This document shows, piece by piece, positions 1 to 8,552 of a DNA stretch of 53,085 nt. The DNA is taken from positions 1 to 53,085 of the forward strand of contig JASJCJ010000022.1 in the NCBI GenBank assembly GCA_030066045.1. Reading direction: 5' to 3'. Source of the DNA: Calothrix sp. MO_167.B12. GTDB taxonomy: Bacteria; Cyanobacteriota; Cyanobacteriia; Cyanobacteriales; Nostocaceae. Within the stretch, counting starts at the first letter, position 1. Each line of letters starts with the position of its first letter. The position numbers and the translations under genes were made by a program. The notes beneath the pieces were generated by a model that saw only the letters and a program-made list of their open reading frames with translations, had not been told where the DNA came from and made no database searches.

Positions 1-272
1 CACAAACTAATTTGTAATTAACTTTGTTCCATTCTTTACAACCGCTGTTCAAGTGTTGTATACTGGCTTCAAACTATATTATTTTCAAGGTTCGGTGTCC
101 CTCCGAGCTCGCTTCGTTTGCGCTTCTCTCTCAGGCACTTTCTAATAATACCCACACCACCAAGCCTTGTCAACTACTTTTTCAGATTTTCTTGGATAAA
201 TATTTGAATAATTTGCTAAAACCTATGTATATCAATGCTTGAACGCGTTAAAATTTTTTTTGGCGTTGAAAG

Positions 273-1151
273 TTGAATGGTGCAATTGTGGATAATTTTG
301 GTATTCTCCCTCCCTGGTTAACAATAGATCCCTTATTGCAAGGTTGGTTATTAGAGGATATTGGTAGAGGCGATCGCACAACTGAAGCTTTGCTAGTTGA
401 ACATAGCCAGTCAGGAAAAGCTAAGTGGATAGCTAAGGCACCTGGGATAGTAGCAGGTTTGCCAGTAGCAGCTAGGGTATTTCGGTTATTAGATGAAAAG
501 GTAAGTTTTGTCCCTCTGGCAATGAAAGGAGAAAGGTGTGAACCGGGACAAGCGATCGCACAAATGCATGGTTCCCTAGATGCGCTGTTAATGGGAGAAA
601 GGGTAGCTCTAAATTTGGTGATGCGTTTGAGTGGGATTGCCACTTTAACTAATAAATATGTAGAGGAAATTGCGGACTTACCCACGAATTTTGTGGATAC
701 CCGCAAAACTACACCAGGGTTAAGAGTGTTGGAAAAATATGCAACTCAGGTGGGAGGAGCAATTAATCATCGCATGGGTTTAGATGATGCGGTGATGATT
801 AAGGATAATCACATTGCGGTAGCTGGTGGAATCGGTCAAGCGATCGCTCGGATTCGTTCTCGTATACCTTATACATTAACCATAGAAGTGGAGGTGGAGA
901 GTTTAGAACAAGTGAAGGAAGCCTTAGAACACAACGCTGACATTATTATGTTGGACAATATGCCTTTAGCAATGATGAGGGAAGCTGTGAAAATGATTCG
1001 CCACCACAGTAACCGGGTAAAAATAGAAGCTTCTGGGAATGTGACTTTAGAAACTATTCGTGTTGTAGCAGAAACTGGTGTTGACTATATATCTAGCAGT
1101 GCGCCGATTACTCAGTCGAAGTGGTTGGATTTGAGTATGAGGATAGGTTGA
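273..1151 (+). CDS. nadC: Nicotinate-nucleotide pyrophosphorylase (quinolinate phosphoribosyltransferase)
   Basis: Converts quinolinate and PRPP to nicotinate mononucleotide, CO2 and PPi in cytosolic de novo NAD synthesis. The 292-residue product has the full family layout: an N-terminal open-face domain beginning PPWL..DPLL and EDIGRGDRTT (residues 28-37), then the barrel with DTRKTTPG (142-149), NHR (165-167), DDAVMIKDNH (171-180), IEVEVES (204-210) and LDN (228-230), which are the substrate-binding signatures. No ATG fits the N-terminus. TTG at 273 or the in-frame GTG at 288 must start it; TTG gives the usual length. The 272 bases upstream show no gene. It converges on the next gene with a 38-base gap. 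Identification is secure; the exact start is not. Confidence 0.95.
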   Translation: MNGAIVDNFGILPPWLTIDPLLQGWLLEDIGRGDRTTEALLVEHSQSGKAKWIAKAPGIVAGLPVAARVFRLLDEKVSFVPLAMKGERCEPGQAIAQMHGSLDALLMGERVALNLVMRLSGIATLTNKYVEEIADLPTNFVDTRKTTPGLRVLEKYATQVGGAINHRMGLDDAVMIKDNHIAVAGGIGQAIARIRSRIPYTLTIEVEVESLEQVKEALEHNADIIMLDNMPLAMMREAVKMIRHHSNRVKIEASGNVTLETIRVVAETGVDYISSSAPITQSKWLDLSMRIG

Positions 1152-1189
1152 ATTAGGAATTTGGGACTAGAAGATATTCAAAAATCATC

Positions 1190-2914
1190 TTAAAAAGGAG
1201 TGTTTGTTTGCAGGTGCAGTTTTTTATCTTCTATATATGGATGTTGCAAACACAATTCTCTGGCATGGAGGTGTAATCTATCGGTAGTTTGACAATCACC
1301 ATACAAGCGATCACCTAATATTGGTACACCTAATCCTTTAGGGTGAGCAGCATGAACCCTCAGTTGATGAGTTCTGCCAGTTATGGGAATAAATTCTACA
1401 TGAGTGCAGTGACCTGCTGTGGAAATCACCCGAAAATTAGTAATACACTGTTTTCCATACTGCCAATTTACTTGTTGATAGGGACGATTTTTGGGATCTC
1501 CCCACAATGGTAATTCAATTACTCCTTTATCTATATATATACAACCCGCAAGTACTGCTTCATAAACTTTGTGAATTTGGCGTTGCTGAAACTGCTGATT
1601 TAGTAAACTATGGGCTTGAGAATCCCGTGCTAAAACTAGAATTCCTGATGTATCCATATCTAGCCGATGTACTGCTTGTAAATTAACTTCATCAGGAAAC
1701 AGATTACGCAAACGACTGAGAACGCTATCTTGATTATGAGAATATCTTCCGGGAACAGAAAGTAAGCCAGATGGTTTATTGACAGCTATCAACCATTCAT
1801 CCTCATAAACTATGGAAAGCTCTTCCTGAATTGGAAAATAGTTAGGGGTTGATAGTTGATAGTTGATAGTTGACAGTGTCGTCTTATGCTTTTCTGCTGC
1901 CAATGCTGTATTTGCTGTAGATGTAGATTGCAGGCCTGAGAGCAAGAAACCCATTAATGGCTGACATCTTTCCACACAAGCATCGTAAAAATTTCCCTGA
2001 ATTTTATCTTTGGAGGATTCACCCCACCAAAACTCAGCCATTGCTAAGGGTTTTAAATTATGGGTAGCTGCATAATGTAATAATTTTGGCGCGCAACAAT
2101 CCCCTGTTCCTGTAGGTAAGCCTTGTGGTAGTAATTGTTGTAGGGTTTGCGATCGCCCATAAAAATTCATTAAAGAATAAGCTGCGTGCATTTGTGCTTG
2201 CAGTTGGCAGGATAATTCTTTTCGCTTTCGTTTCAGCTCCCGTATCTGTACATCTGCATCTTCAATTATTTGCTTCAGGGGTTGTAATACTTGATTTCGT
2301 TCTCGTTTCAGTAACTTACGTGCAATTCCATCCTGACGACTTTCTTTTTCAAGTTCAGCTATGGCTGTATTTAATGCTTCCCCCACCAAAGTTTCGGTTA
2401 ATATATGTCGTTTTTGATGGCGTTGTTGTTTGCGATCGCTATGATTTTGACTCATTTGTTGCAAACGCGCTACAAATTCTTGCTCTAATTTTTCATATTC
2501 CTGACGTTCGGGAATTTGCTTCAGGGTAATTAATTCTTGCTTAATAGTTTCTAATTCTGCTAATGTGCGAACTTCATCTAACCTGACTTCTTCTCTTCCG
2601 GGAATTGCTGGAACCCAACCCTCTACATCACTGCAACCATTCAACAAACCAGAAAATGCTTTGAGTATTTTTTGCTCGCCATTGGGTAATTTTATCAGTA
2701 GTATCCCGTACATCTTGCCTTCACGGGAATAAAGCTCATCCTGAGCTAATTGTGCCATTAAACTATGAGCGATCGCTTCTGCTAAAGGTGTGCGGGGTAA
2801 TTGCAGGAGTTCTCCAGTTTGAGGACAATACCCTTGATAGTTATAGGTGGGGGATGAGTTATTGACTGTAGTGTTAGGGTTGATAAAGTCTGAGAGTGGG
2901 TGCAGAAGTACCAT
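1190..2914 (-). CDS. RluA-family RNA pseudouridine synthase with long N-terminal extension
   Basis: Isomerises uridine to pseudouridine in structured RNA, probably rRNA. The catalytic domain occupies about residues 360-574 of 574. It contains VNKPSGLLSVPG (378-389) and the family signature HRLDMDTSG (416-424), whose Asp419 is the expected catalytic residue, then a GRTHQLRVH motif. The first ~330 residues are a cyanobacterial-style extension rich in charged helices (about 115-245, likely coiled coil) with no known catalytic motif. Residues ~347-357 are encoded by a heptamer tandem repeat (1849-1876), so the linker between extension and catalytic domain has been invaded by a simple repeat without breaking the frame. 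The target site cannot be told from sequence. ATG start at 2914. Confidence 0.88.
   Translation of the reverse strand: MVLLHPLSDFINPNTTVNNSSPTYNYQGYCPQTGELLQLPRTPLAEAIAHSLMAQLAQDELYSREGKMYGILLIKLPNGEQKILKAFSGLLNGCSDVEGWVPAIPGREEVRLDEVRTLAELETIKQELITLKQIPERQEYEKLEQEFVARLQQMSQNHSDRKQQRHQKRHILTETLVGEALNTAIAELEKESRQDGIARKLLKRERNQVLQPLKQIIEDADVQIRELKRKRKELSCQLQAQMHAAYSLMNFYGRSQTLQQLLPQGLPTGTGDCCAPKLLHYAATHNLKPLAMAEFWWGESSKDKIQGNFYDACVERCQPLMGFLLSGLQSTSTANTALAAEKHKTTLSTINYQLSTPNYFPIQEELSIVYEDEWLIAVNKPSGLLSVPGRYSHNQDSVLSRLRNLFPDEVNLQAVHRLDMDTSGILVLARDSQAHSLLNQQFQQRQIHKVYEAVLAGCIYIDKGVIELPLWGDPKNRPYQQVNWQYGKQCITNFRVISTAGHCTHVEFIPITGRTHQLRVHAAHPKGLGVPILGDRLYGDCQTTDRLHLHARELCLQHPYIEDKKLHLQTNTPF
1849..1876 (-). 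repeat. In-frame heptamer tandem repeat inside the pseudouridine synthase gene
   Basis: Four copies of the heptamer TTGATAG (plus-strand view, last copy varied to TTGACAG) lie inside the coding region. They encode the Ser/Thr/Asn/Tyr-rich stretch at residues ~347-357, just before the catalytic domain. The same class of 7-base short tandem repeat is common in the intergenic DNA of this window. Confidence 0.85.
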
Positions 2915-3187
2915 TTAACCTACCTGAAACTTCACCACAATCATTTTATTGGTAAGTTGTAGGAATTATTCATGGAGAAGATACAAGATATGTGTTAAGA
3001 AGATTTATTCAACTTGACCCTCTGAACTGAAGCAAGTATGAGTTGCAAATACTATATTATGGCTTAGATGATGTAGCTCAAGGCCGATCGCTATTTTAGG
3101 ATACAAATCACCAAAAAGCCCAATGGTGCTTAAAACAATCCTGCTCACCGAAATTCCTTGCTCCGGAAGCCCCTGTTTTCTAAATAT

Positions 3188-3688
3188 CTAAACATCTTCC
3201 TGACTCAACCAAACATCTAAATCAGCCATTCCCTGAAAATCCAGTAAAGCTTCACCAAGATTTTCTAATTGTGGCAAGGACAGATTTTCAATACATTGAC
3301 GCACATCTGGGGATAATTCCCCTACCCGTCGAGTAAGTAAGCGCAGAACAAACTGACGCTCCCTTTGTTCCCCTCTTTTTTCTCCTTCAGCAAGGATTTC
3401 CTGATAAATTACTGACTCGCGCATGATACCCTCCCGGAACAGTTGTCGAATTAAGTCTTGTTTATATTTTAATCCGGCTAAGATTTTAGTATAGGTGGAA
3501 ATTTCTGCTCGTTTCCCCCCAGAAACTTCATGAACTCGTTCCACGATTTGTTGCAGCAAAATTTGTGGTTGCTTTGTTGCTGCTAGTGGTGCTAATGGTA
3601 ACAAAGCTTCGTCATTGAGGAATATTTCTGGGTTTGCTTCCCACATCCGGATTACCCGATACTCGTGGTGGATCGGTAAATCAGCCAC
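3188..3688 (-). pseudogene. C-terminal remnant of an Rpn/PD-(D/E)XK-type putative transposase-nuclease family protein (DUF4351 tail)
   Basis: The 166-residue product matches the second half of a cyanobacterial family annotated as Rpn-like or 'putative transposase' proteins of about 280-300 residues. It keeps the EYRVIRMWEANPEIFL and LLPLAPLAATKQP segments, a helical middle, and a DUF4351-like C-terminus (RQFVLRLLTRRVGELSPDV at about 110-128, ending LDVWL). The N-terminal nuclease core that should come first is missing: bases 3689-3786 are non-coding before the divergent ndhD. I read this as a decayed 5'-truncated gene, although a short ATG-started protein (3688) could still be made. The family name is from memory of the motif pattern; the truncation is inferred from family length. 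Confidence 0.6.
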
Positions 3689-3798
3689 AACAGTATAGAT
3701 TTACCTATACATACCCGCAGTAAAGTTTTATGAACAAGGTGTTACAAAATTTAGTATGATGTTCATATTAACAAATATAAGTATTTTTGCTCATTGTG

Positions 3799-5484
3799 AT
3801 GATAGCCGATCGATTTCCCTGGCTGACCGCGATTATAATGCTGCCACTAGTGGCTTCCTTGCTTATCCCCGTTTTACCTGGTAAAGATGGCAAACAGGTA
3901 CGGTGGTATGCCCTAGGTGTAGCGATCGCGGACTTTGTCTTGATGTGTTATGCCTTTTGGAAGCATTATGATGTTGGCAGTGCTACCTTTCAACTCGCGG
4001 AAAATTATGCCTGGGTGCCCCAGTTGGGCTTTAGCTGGGCGGTTTCGGTCGATGGTATATCAGTACCACTGGTATTGCTGGCAGGATTTGTTACCACATT
4101 ATCAATCTTTTCAGCTTGGCAAGTTAACCTCAAGCCTCGTTTATTTTACTTCTTGATGTTGGTGCTGTATTCAGCACAAATAGGGGTATTTGTCGCCCAA
4201 GATTTGCTGTTGTTCTTTATTATGTGGGAACTAGAGTTAGTTCCTGTCTACTTACTTGTTTCTATTTGGGGTGGACAAAAACGGCGTTATGCAGCGACAA
4301 AATTTTTACTCTACACCGCAGCAGCTTCGATATTTATCCTGGTAGCAGCACTAGGAATGGCACTTTACGGAGACAATATCACATTTGATATTGCCGAGCT
4401 TGCCATGAAGAATTACCCCTTGGCTTTAGAGTTACCCCTATATGCAGGGTTACTGATTGCCTTTGGTGTGAAGCTAGCTGTTTTTCCCTTACATACTTGG
4501 CTACCCGATGCCCACGGGGAAGCTTCTGCTCCCGTATCCATGATTTTGGCTGGTGTGTTGCTAAAAATGGGCGGATATGGATTAATTCGCCTGAATTTAG
4601 AAACACTGTCTGATGCCCATATTTATTTTGCCCCTGTTCTTGCCATCCTCGGGGTTGTCAATATTATTTATGGTGGCTTAAATTCTTTTGCCCAAACAAA
4701 TATGAAACGCCGCTTAGCATATTCTTCAGTTTCCCATATGGGATTTGTATTACTGGGAATTGCTTCTTACACCAACTTGGGAGTCAGTGGCGCGATGTTG
4801 CAGATGATTTCCCACGGTTTAATTGCAGCGGTATTATTCTTCCTAGCAGGTGTAACTTACGATCGCACCCACACCCTATTAATGGATAAAATGGGTGGTA
4901 TTGGTCAAGTAATGCCCAAGGTATTTGCCTTATTCACAGTCGGAGCAATGGCTTCCTTGGCTCTCCCTGGTATGAGTGGCTTTGTCAGCGAATTGACGGT
5001 ATTTCTTGGCTTCACCAGTAGTGATATCTACAGTTCCGCTTTCTGCACCGTGACAGTTTTCCTCGCCGCAGTGGGAGTTATCCTCACCCCAATTTATCTA
5101 CTTAACCTCTTGCGACAAGTGTTTTACGGTACTGGAGCTAACAATACCTGCGAAATTGGTAGTGTTGCCTGGGAAAATGAAGATGATGAAGGAGCAGTTT
5201 GCTTTGGTACAGATTGCCTCTTACCCAGTGAATCTGTATACAGAGATGCTAGTAGCCGTGAGGTGTTTATCGCTGCTTGTTTTCTTATCCCCATCATTGC
5301 TATTGGCTTGTATCCCAAACTAGCTACACAAATTTATGATGTTAAAACTGTGGCTGTTAATACACAAGTACGCCAATCCTACATCCAAATAGCCCAAACA
5401 AATCCCAGTATTTACGCTCGTGGGATTTCTGCCCCGAAAATAGCCGAAACTGAAGTTATGCCTGTTTTGGGAATGATTAAGTAA
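3799..5484 (+). CDS. ndhD: NAD(P)H-quinone oxidoreductase chain 4 (NDH-1 subunit NdhD)
   Basis: Antiporter-like, proton-pumping membrane subunit of the thylakoid NDH-1 complex (respiration and cyclic electron flow), accepting electrons from ferredoxin to plastoquinone. About 14 hydrophobic segments cover the length. Family signatures include the [18 protein letters not shown] segment, [11 protein letters not shown], the [10 protein letters not shown] segment, and [16 protein letters not shown] with its channel Lys and His. The frame is open from TTG 3787, but ATG 3799 (MIADRFPWL) gives the normal cyanobacterial N-terminus and 561 residues; GTG 3796 is also possible. Whether it is the D1/D2 (respiratory) or D3/D4 (CO2 uptake) type is not certain; the sequence looks most like D1/D2. 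It stands alone, without other ndh genes, and is followed by a terminator. Confidence 0.93.
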   Translation: MIADRFPWLTAIIMLPLVASLLIPVLPGKDGKQVRWYALGVAIADFVLMCYAFWKHYDVGSATFQLAENYAWVPQLGFSWAVSVDGISVPLVLLAGFVTTLSIFSAWQVNLKPRLFYFLMLVLYSAQIGVFVAQDLLLFFIMWELELVPVYLLVSIWGGQKRRYAATKFLLYTAAASIFILVAALGMALYGDNITFDIAELAMKNYPLALELPLYAGLLIAFGVKLAVFPLHTWLPDAHGEASAPVSMILAGVLLKMGGYGLIRLNLETLSDAHIYFAPVLAILGVVNIIYGGLNSFAQTNMKRRLAYSSVSHMGFVLLGIASYTNLGVSGAMLQMISHGLIAAVLFFLAGVTYDRTHTLLMDKMGGIGQVMPKVFALFTVGAMASLALPGMSGFVSELTVFLGFTSSDIYSSAFCTVTVFLAAVGVILTPIYLLNLLRQVFYGTGANNTCEIGSVAWENEDDEGAVCFGTDCLLPSESVYRDASSREVFIAACFLIPIIAIGLYPKLATQIYDVKTVAVNTQVRQSYIQIAQTNPSIYARGISAPKIAETEVMPVLGMIK

Positions 5485-5515
5485 AATTTGAAAAACTTCA
5501 TGTTTCTTAAAATTA

Positions 5516-5546
5516 AGCGATCGCTCTTGAAGTAGTGATCGCTTTT
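5516..5546 (+). terminator. Rho-independent terminator after ndhD built from a HIP1 palindrome
   Basis: Arms AGCGATCGCT (5516-5525) and AGTGATCGCT (5534-5543) pair at 9 of 10 positions around an 8-base loop and run into TTTT. It lies 31 bases after the ndhD stop. A further copy of the same GCGATCGC-containing arm lies at about 5617-5630, so a larger alternative hairpin is possible. Confidence 0.65.
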
Positions 5547-5706
5547 GATTCTCAGGGGCGTAATCCCTTCATGGAAAGCATGACAGAGGTATTTATAGCC
5601 TGTACTCCAGGAGTGCGATCGCTTAATTTAGTTTACATTTATTAATATATTTTGTTATTTTTATTAATATAAGTATCCTAAATTGACTTAAGTCAAAAGC
5701 TGAATT

Positions 5707-6249
5707 ATGGCTAATACTGCACTTATAGCTACTATATTTAAGCCCAGTGTCAACCCCAACTTTTGGTCTCAGACCGCTTGGGCTGTACTACGGGCTGTTG
5801 TGGGCATTATGATGATCCACAATGGTTTGGATAAGTTGGGAAATATCGAAAGTTTTTCCGAAACCTACGTTGAATACATAGGTCTACCATTCCCACTATT
5901 TTTTAGTTACCTAGCTGCCTTCACTGAACTGATTGGCGCACCATTACTAGCTTTTGGTCTGCTAACTCGTCTGGCTGCATTAGGTTTGTTTGGGACAATG
6001 TGTGTTGCCATGTATCACCATATTTTGGTTGCAGGCTTCAGTATTCCTTACTTGGAGCTGTCTGCAATTTACGCAGCTTGTTTTCTCTTCTTTACCATCA
6101 ATGGTGCAGGTTTATTTTCTACTGATGCTTTGATTGCTAACTGGCTAGACGCTAGTGCCTTATCTGTGAAAGCAAAACAGATTATGCGTTTAGAGCAGGC
6201 TTATCAATCTATCAGTGCGGATAAAGAAAAAATTGGTGCTGCTAAGTAA
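5707..6249 (+). CDS. DoxX family membrane protein
   Basis: A 180-residue integral membrane protein with about four hydrophobic segments: roughly residues 22-40, 65-85, 88-112 and 118-138. It has the DoxX-type pattern of a first segment ending MMIHNGLDKLGN, then LPFPLFFSYLAAFTELIGAPLLAFGLLTRLAAL. DoxX proteins are small membrane proteins of poorly defined, often redox-linked, function; no catalytic residue can be named. The C-terminal ~40 residues are a soluble charged tail. It starts at ATG 5707 after an AT-rich stretch of about 70 bases that could carry the promoter. No partner gene lies in the same operon. Confidence 0.85.
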   Translation: MANTALIATIFKPSVNPNFWSQTAWAVLRAVVGIMMIHNGLDKLGNIESFSETYVEYIGLPFPLFFSYLAAFTELIGAPLLAFGLLTRLAALGLFGTMCVAMYHHILVAGFSIPYLELSAIYAACFLFFTINGAGLFSTDALIANWLDASALSVKAKQIMRLEQAYQSISADKEKIGAAK

Positions 6250-6612
6250 TCATTTCAGTTATCAGTTGTCAAACTCATTCGTAACTGATAATTAATAATT
6301 ATTTGGTTACAATGTTTCACTACTGCACTGACTCATGTGCAATTTTGCTTTCCTAGCCTTAGATTATCTTCTAAGGCTTTCTGGTAATGTAATGGGCGTA
6401 GGCTAATATTAGGTTCAGGTAAATACTTGTCATTATGTAAAGTCTATGACTTCCGAACGCCGCAACGCGCACCCTCCAGTTATCAGGTAAGTTATCAGGT
6501 AATCGCAATATTTCATATTGATGTGGTATCAATCGTGATAACCTTAATATTCCCGTGTATTTCCTGCTATTAAATTTGAGAATTTACCCTTCTGCGGATT
6601 TAAATTTTAATC
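6250..6612. other. Intergenic stretch, no gene
   Basis: This 363-base gap holds short copies of a TTATCAGTT-type repeat (about 6257-6292 and 6480-6502) and otherwise AT-rich DNA. No open frame, RNA gene or clear terminator was seen. Confidence 0.6.
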
Positions 6613-7512
6613 ATGTCCCCAGTTCGCACAATTCAAAGTATATACACTGATGGTGCTTGTACCGGCAACCCAGGTCCCGGCGGTTGGGGTACTGTCATCT
6701 ACTTTAGTGATGGTTCAATTCATGAAATGGGCGAATCATGCGCCCAAACCACCAATAATCGCATGGAAATGCAAGCCGCGATCGCAGCCTTACAATATCT
6801 GCAAGCTAGCGGACAGACAGAACCAATAATCCTCTATACAGACAGTGAATATCTGATTAACTGCGTAACTAAGTGGGTGAAAGGCTGGAAAGCAAAAGGA
6901 TGGAAAAAAGCCGATGGCAAACCAGTTCTCAATCAAGACTTGTTGCTCATTTTAGATGGACTAAACAGCCGCCAAATCAAATGGCAACACGTCAGGGGTC
7001 ATGCTGGTAATGTAGGTAATGAACGCTGTGATGCGATCGCTCGTGCTTTTGCTAATGGCACTAATCCATCTCTTACCCAAACATCCAGTAATAATTCACA
7101 GCACAAAAATGAAATAAATTTAACCGCAGTATCTGATGGTAATTCAAACCATAAAAAAATTAACGAAAATACACATCATTTGAATAATCTGGCATTGAAC
7201 AAAAACATGATTGATTCATCAAGTGCCACTGCCGCATTAAGTAGTGAGACCACTTCCGGCGAAATAAGGATGGCACAAATCCGTAACTTAGTAGAAACTC
7301 TCCGTGTAGCTGACGAAATTGCAGCGAAAGGTTATCTAATCACCAGTTCCGAATTAGCAGACTTAATGGATGTTCATGCTAGTGCTGTTACTAGCAGAGG
7401 AGATCAGTGGCGTTGGCGTAACTGGGTTGTTTCCCGTGTGCGACGGGAAGGTAATCAAATTCTTTGGGAACTAGAACGAGGTGACTTAGGTCACAATAAG
7501 GATGAAAATTGA
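6613..7512 (+). CDS. rnhA: Ribonuclease HI with an additional C-terminal domain
   Basis: Cleaves the RNA strand of RNA:DNA hybrids. The catalytic domain fills residues ~8-148, with TDGACTGNPGPGGWG (Asp13), NNRMEMQAA (Glu52), YTDSEYLI (Asp77), RGHAGN (His130) and NERCDAIA (Asp140), so all acidic catalytic residues are present. Residues ~150-215 are a low-complexity Asn/Ser/Thr-rich linker. Residues ~217-299 form a compact, conserved-looking helical domain (QIRNLVETLRVADEIAAKG, then SELADLMDVHASAVTSRG and WRWRNWVVSRVRREG) that reads like a winged-helix DNA-binding fold. RNase HI of ordinary length is about 150 residues, so this protein is roughly double. ATG start at 6613. The domain reading for the tail is inference. 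Confidence 0.92.
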   Translation: MSPVRTIQSIYTDGACTGNPGPGGWGTVIYFSDGSIHEMGESCAQTTNNRMEMQAAIAALQYLQASGQTEPIILYTDSEYLINCVTKWVKGWKAKGWKKADGKPVLNQDLLLILDGLNSRQIKWQHVRGHAGNVGNERCDAIARAFANGTNPSLTQTSSNNSQHKNEINLTAVSDGNSNHKKINENTHHLNNLALNKNMIDSSSATAALSSETTSGEIRMAQIRNLVETLRVADEIAAKGYLITSSELADLMDVHASAVTSRGDQWRWRNWVVSRVRREGNQILWELERGDLGHNKDEN

Positions 7513-8065
7513 AATAATTCATCAGTAGTTGTGAGTCTTAGAAATCCTCTTACCTTTAGATCAATGAGGATATCAAAATCAAATCAGTGAAAAAGTGTTA
7601 GCGCAGCTCTTCCGTAAGAGAGAAAGTCCTGACGGCTTATGGTGGGGATGAGCTACGGGTCTCCCTACGGGTATGCGCGCCCCCACACAAAAATCTCACA
7701 ACCAAGAATGAACATAGTTCTTTCCCGTTCCTAACTCCTCACTCCTCACTCCTCACTCCTCACTCTCAATACCAATTCAAATAATGTTTGCGACACATAC
7801 ATTCTTCGTAAGGGCGCGGCATCCATAGTCTTTTGGTATATAAATTATTTCTCTGGTGCCGTACACCTACCCTTCTACCAATCTATTAATCTATGCCATT
7901 TTTTGTTAAAAATGGTATAACTTTTTTCAACGAGATAGAAAACTTTTGTTTCCTGCTTGACTAAAAGAAATGTCTTCAAAAAAGGTAAAGTTCAAAAATT
8001 GATATTTGAGTCAAGATAGTGGTTGTCAGCATCATTGATCAACTCCTCGCTGTGAATCGCTACCT
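7513..8065. repeat. Repeat-bearing intergenic region with heptamer array
   Basis: No gene was seen in these 553 bases. A run of the 7-mer CTCCTCA (about 7735-7766) forms a short tandem array. Bases 7690-7735 resemble part of a dispersed repeat seen near 22.2, 34.2 and 40.5 kb (the CTCACAACCAAGAATGA-type segment). The last ~150 bases before the next gene are AT-rich and may carry its promoter. Confidence 0.6.
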
Positions 8066-8509
8066 ATGCCAACCATCATCAAAAGACTTCCTTGGATTTC
8101 TTTAGCTTTATTAATTCTCACCTACACTAATTTAGGATGGGTTACTTATCAAGCAAGTTATCCACTAATTCATTGGGTATTACTGGTTATAGCTATATTA
8201 TTTCTGACAGGTAGTTTTACTACTCCCTGGTCTCAAATATCAGATTTTTTTCATGTTTTGTTAAAATCAAACTTGAGATATTTTGGTCTTACCCTATTAG
8301 GTGCCTTCCTATTATTTCTTGTTCTGGCAAAATTCAGAATATTTCTTGATATCTTAGTAATAATTGCGGCAACAATGTTAGCAAGATTAGATTTTCAAGG
8401 AGCTGGTTTTAAGGAAAGATTAGCCTTTGGAATTATATTTATATTCTCATTATTTGGTTTAGGTTTAGGGGTAATTTTGCACATATTAATCTTCAAATAT
8501 GTGCAATAA
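8066..8509 (+). CDS. Small integral membrane protein, function unknown
   Basis: A 147-residue, very hydrophobic protein with four likely membrane spans: residues ~8-28, 34-52, 70-100 and 118-145. Between spans 2 and 3 there is a short polar loop (TTPWSQISDFFHVLLKSNLR), and LARLDFQGAGFKERLAFG lies before the last span. I do not recognise a functional family. It starts at ATG 8066 and converges on the gyrase-type gene with a 43-base gap. Codon use and composition are like the neighbours, so it is probably a native lineage-specific membrane protein. Confidence 0.7.
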   Translation: MPTIIKRLPWISLALLILTYTNLGWVTYQASYPLIHWVLLVIAILFLTGSFTTPWSQISDFFHVLLKSNLRYFGLTLLGAFLLFLVLAKFRIFLDILVIIAATMLARLDFQGAGFKERLAFGIIFIFSLFGLGLGVILHILIFKYVQ

Positions 8510-8552
8510 ACCGACCAAATACTTTGAATAGTGCAATGGTTAATATCTATGA

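Noticed and set aside
24-242. A 72-codon frame at the left edge
   Set aside because: Its translation looks like translated AT-rich spacer (Cys/Leu/Ile-rich, no pattern), and no ribosome-binding site is seen.
2125-2529. Plus-strand 134-codon hydrophobic frame inside the pseudouridine synthase gene
   Set aside because: Antisense shadow of a charged helical region; hydrophobic stretches arise from complementing Glu/Lys/Gln codons.
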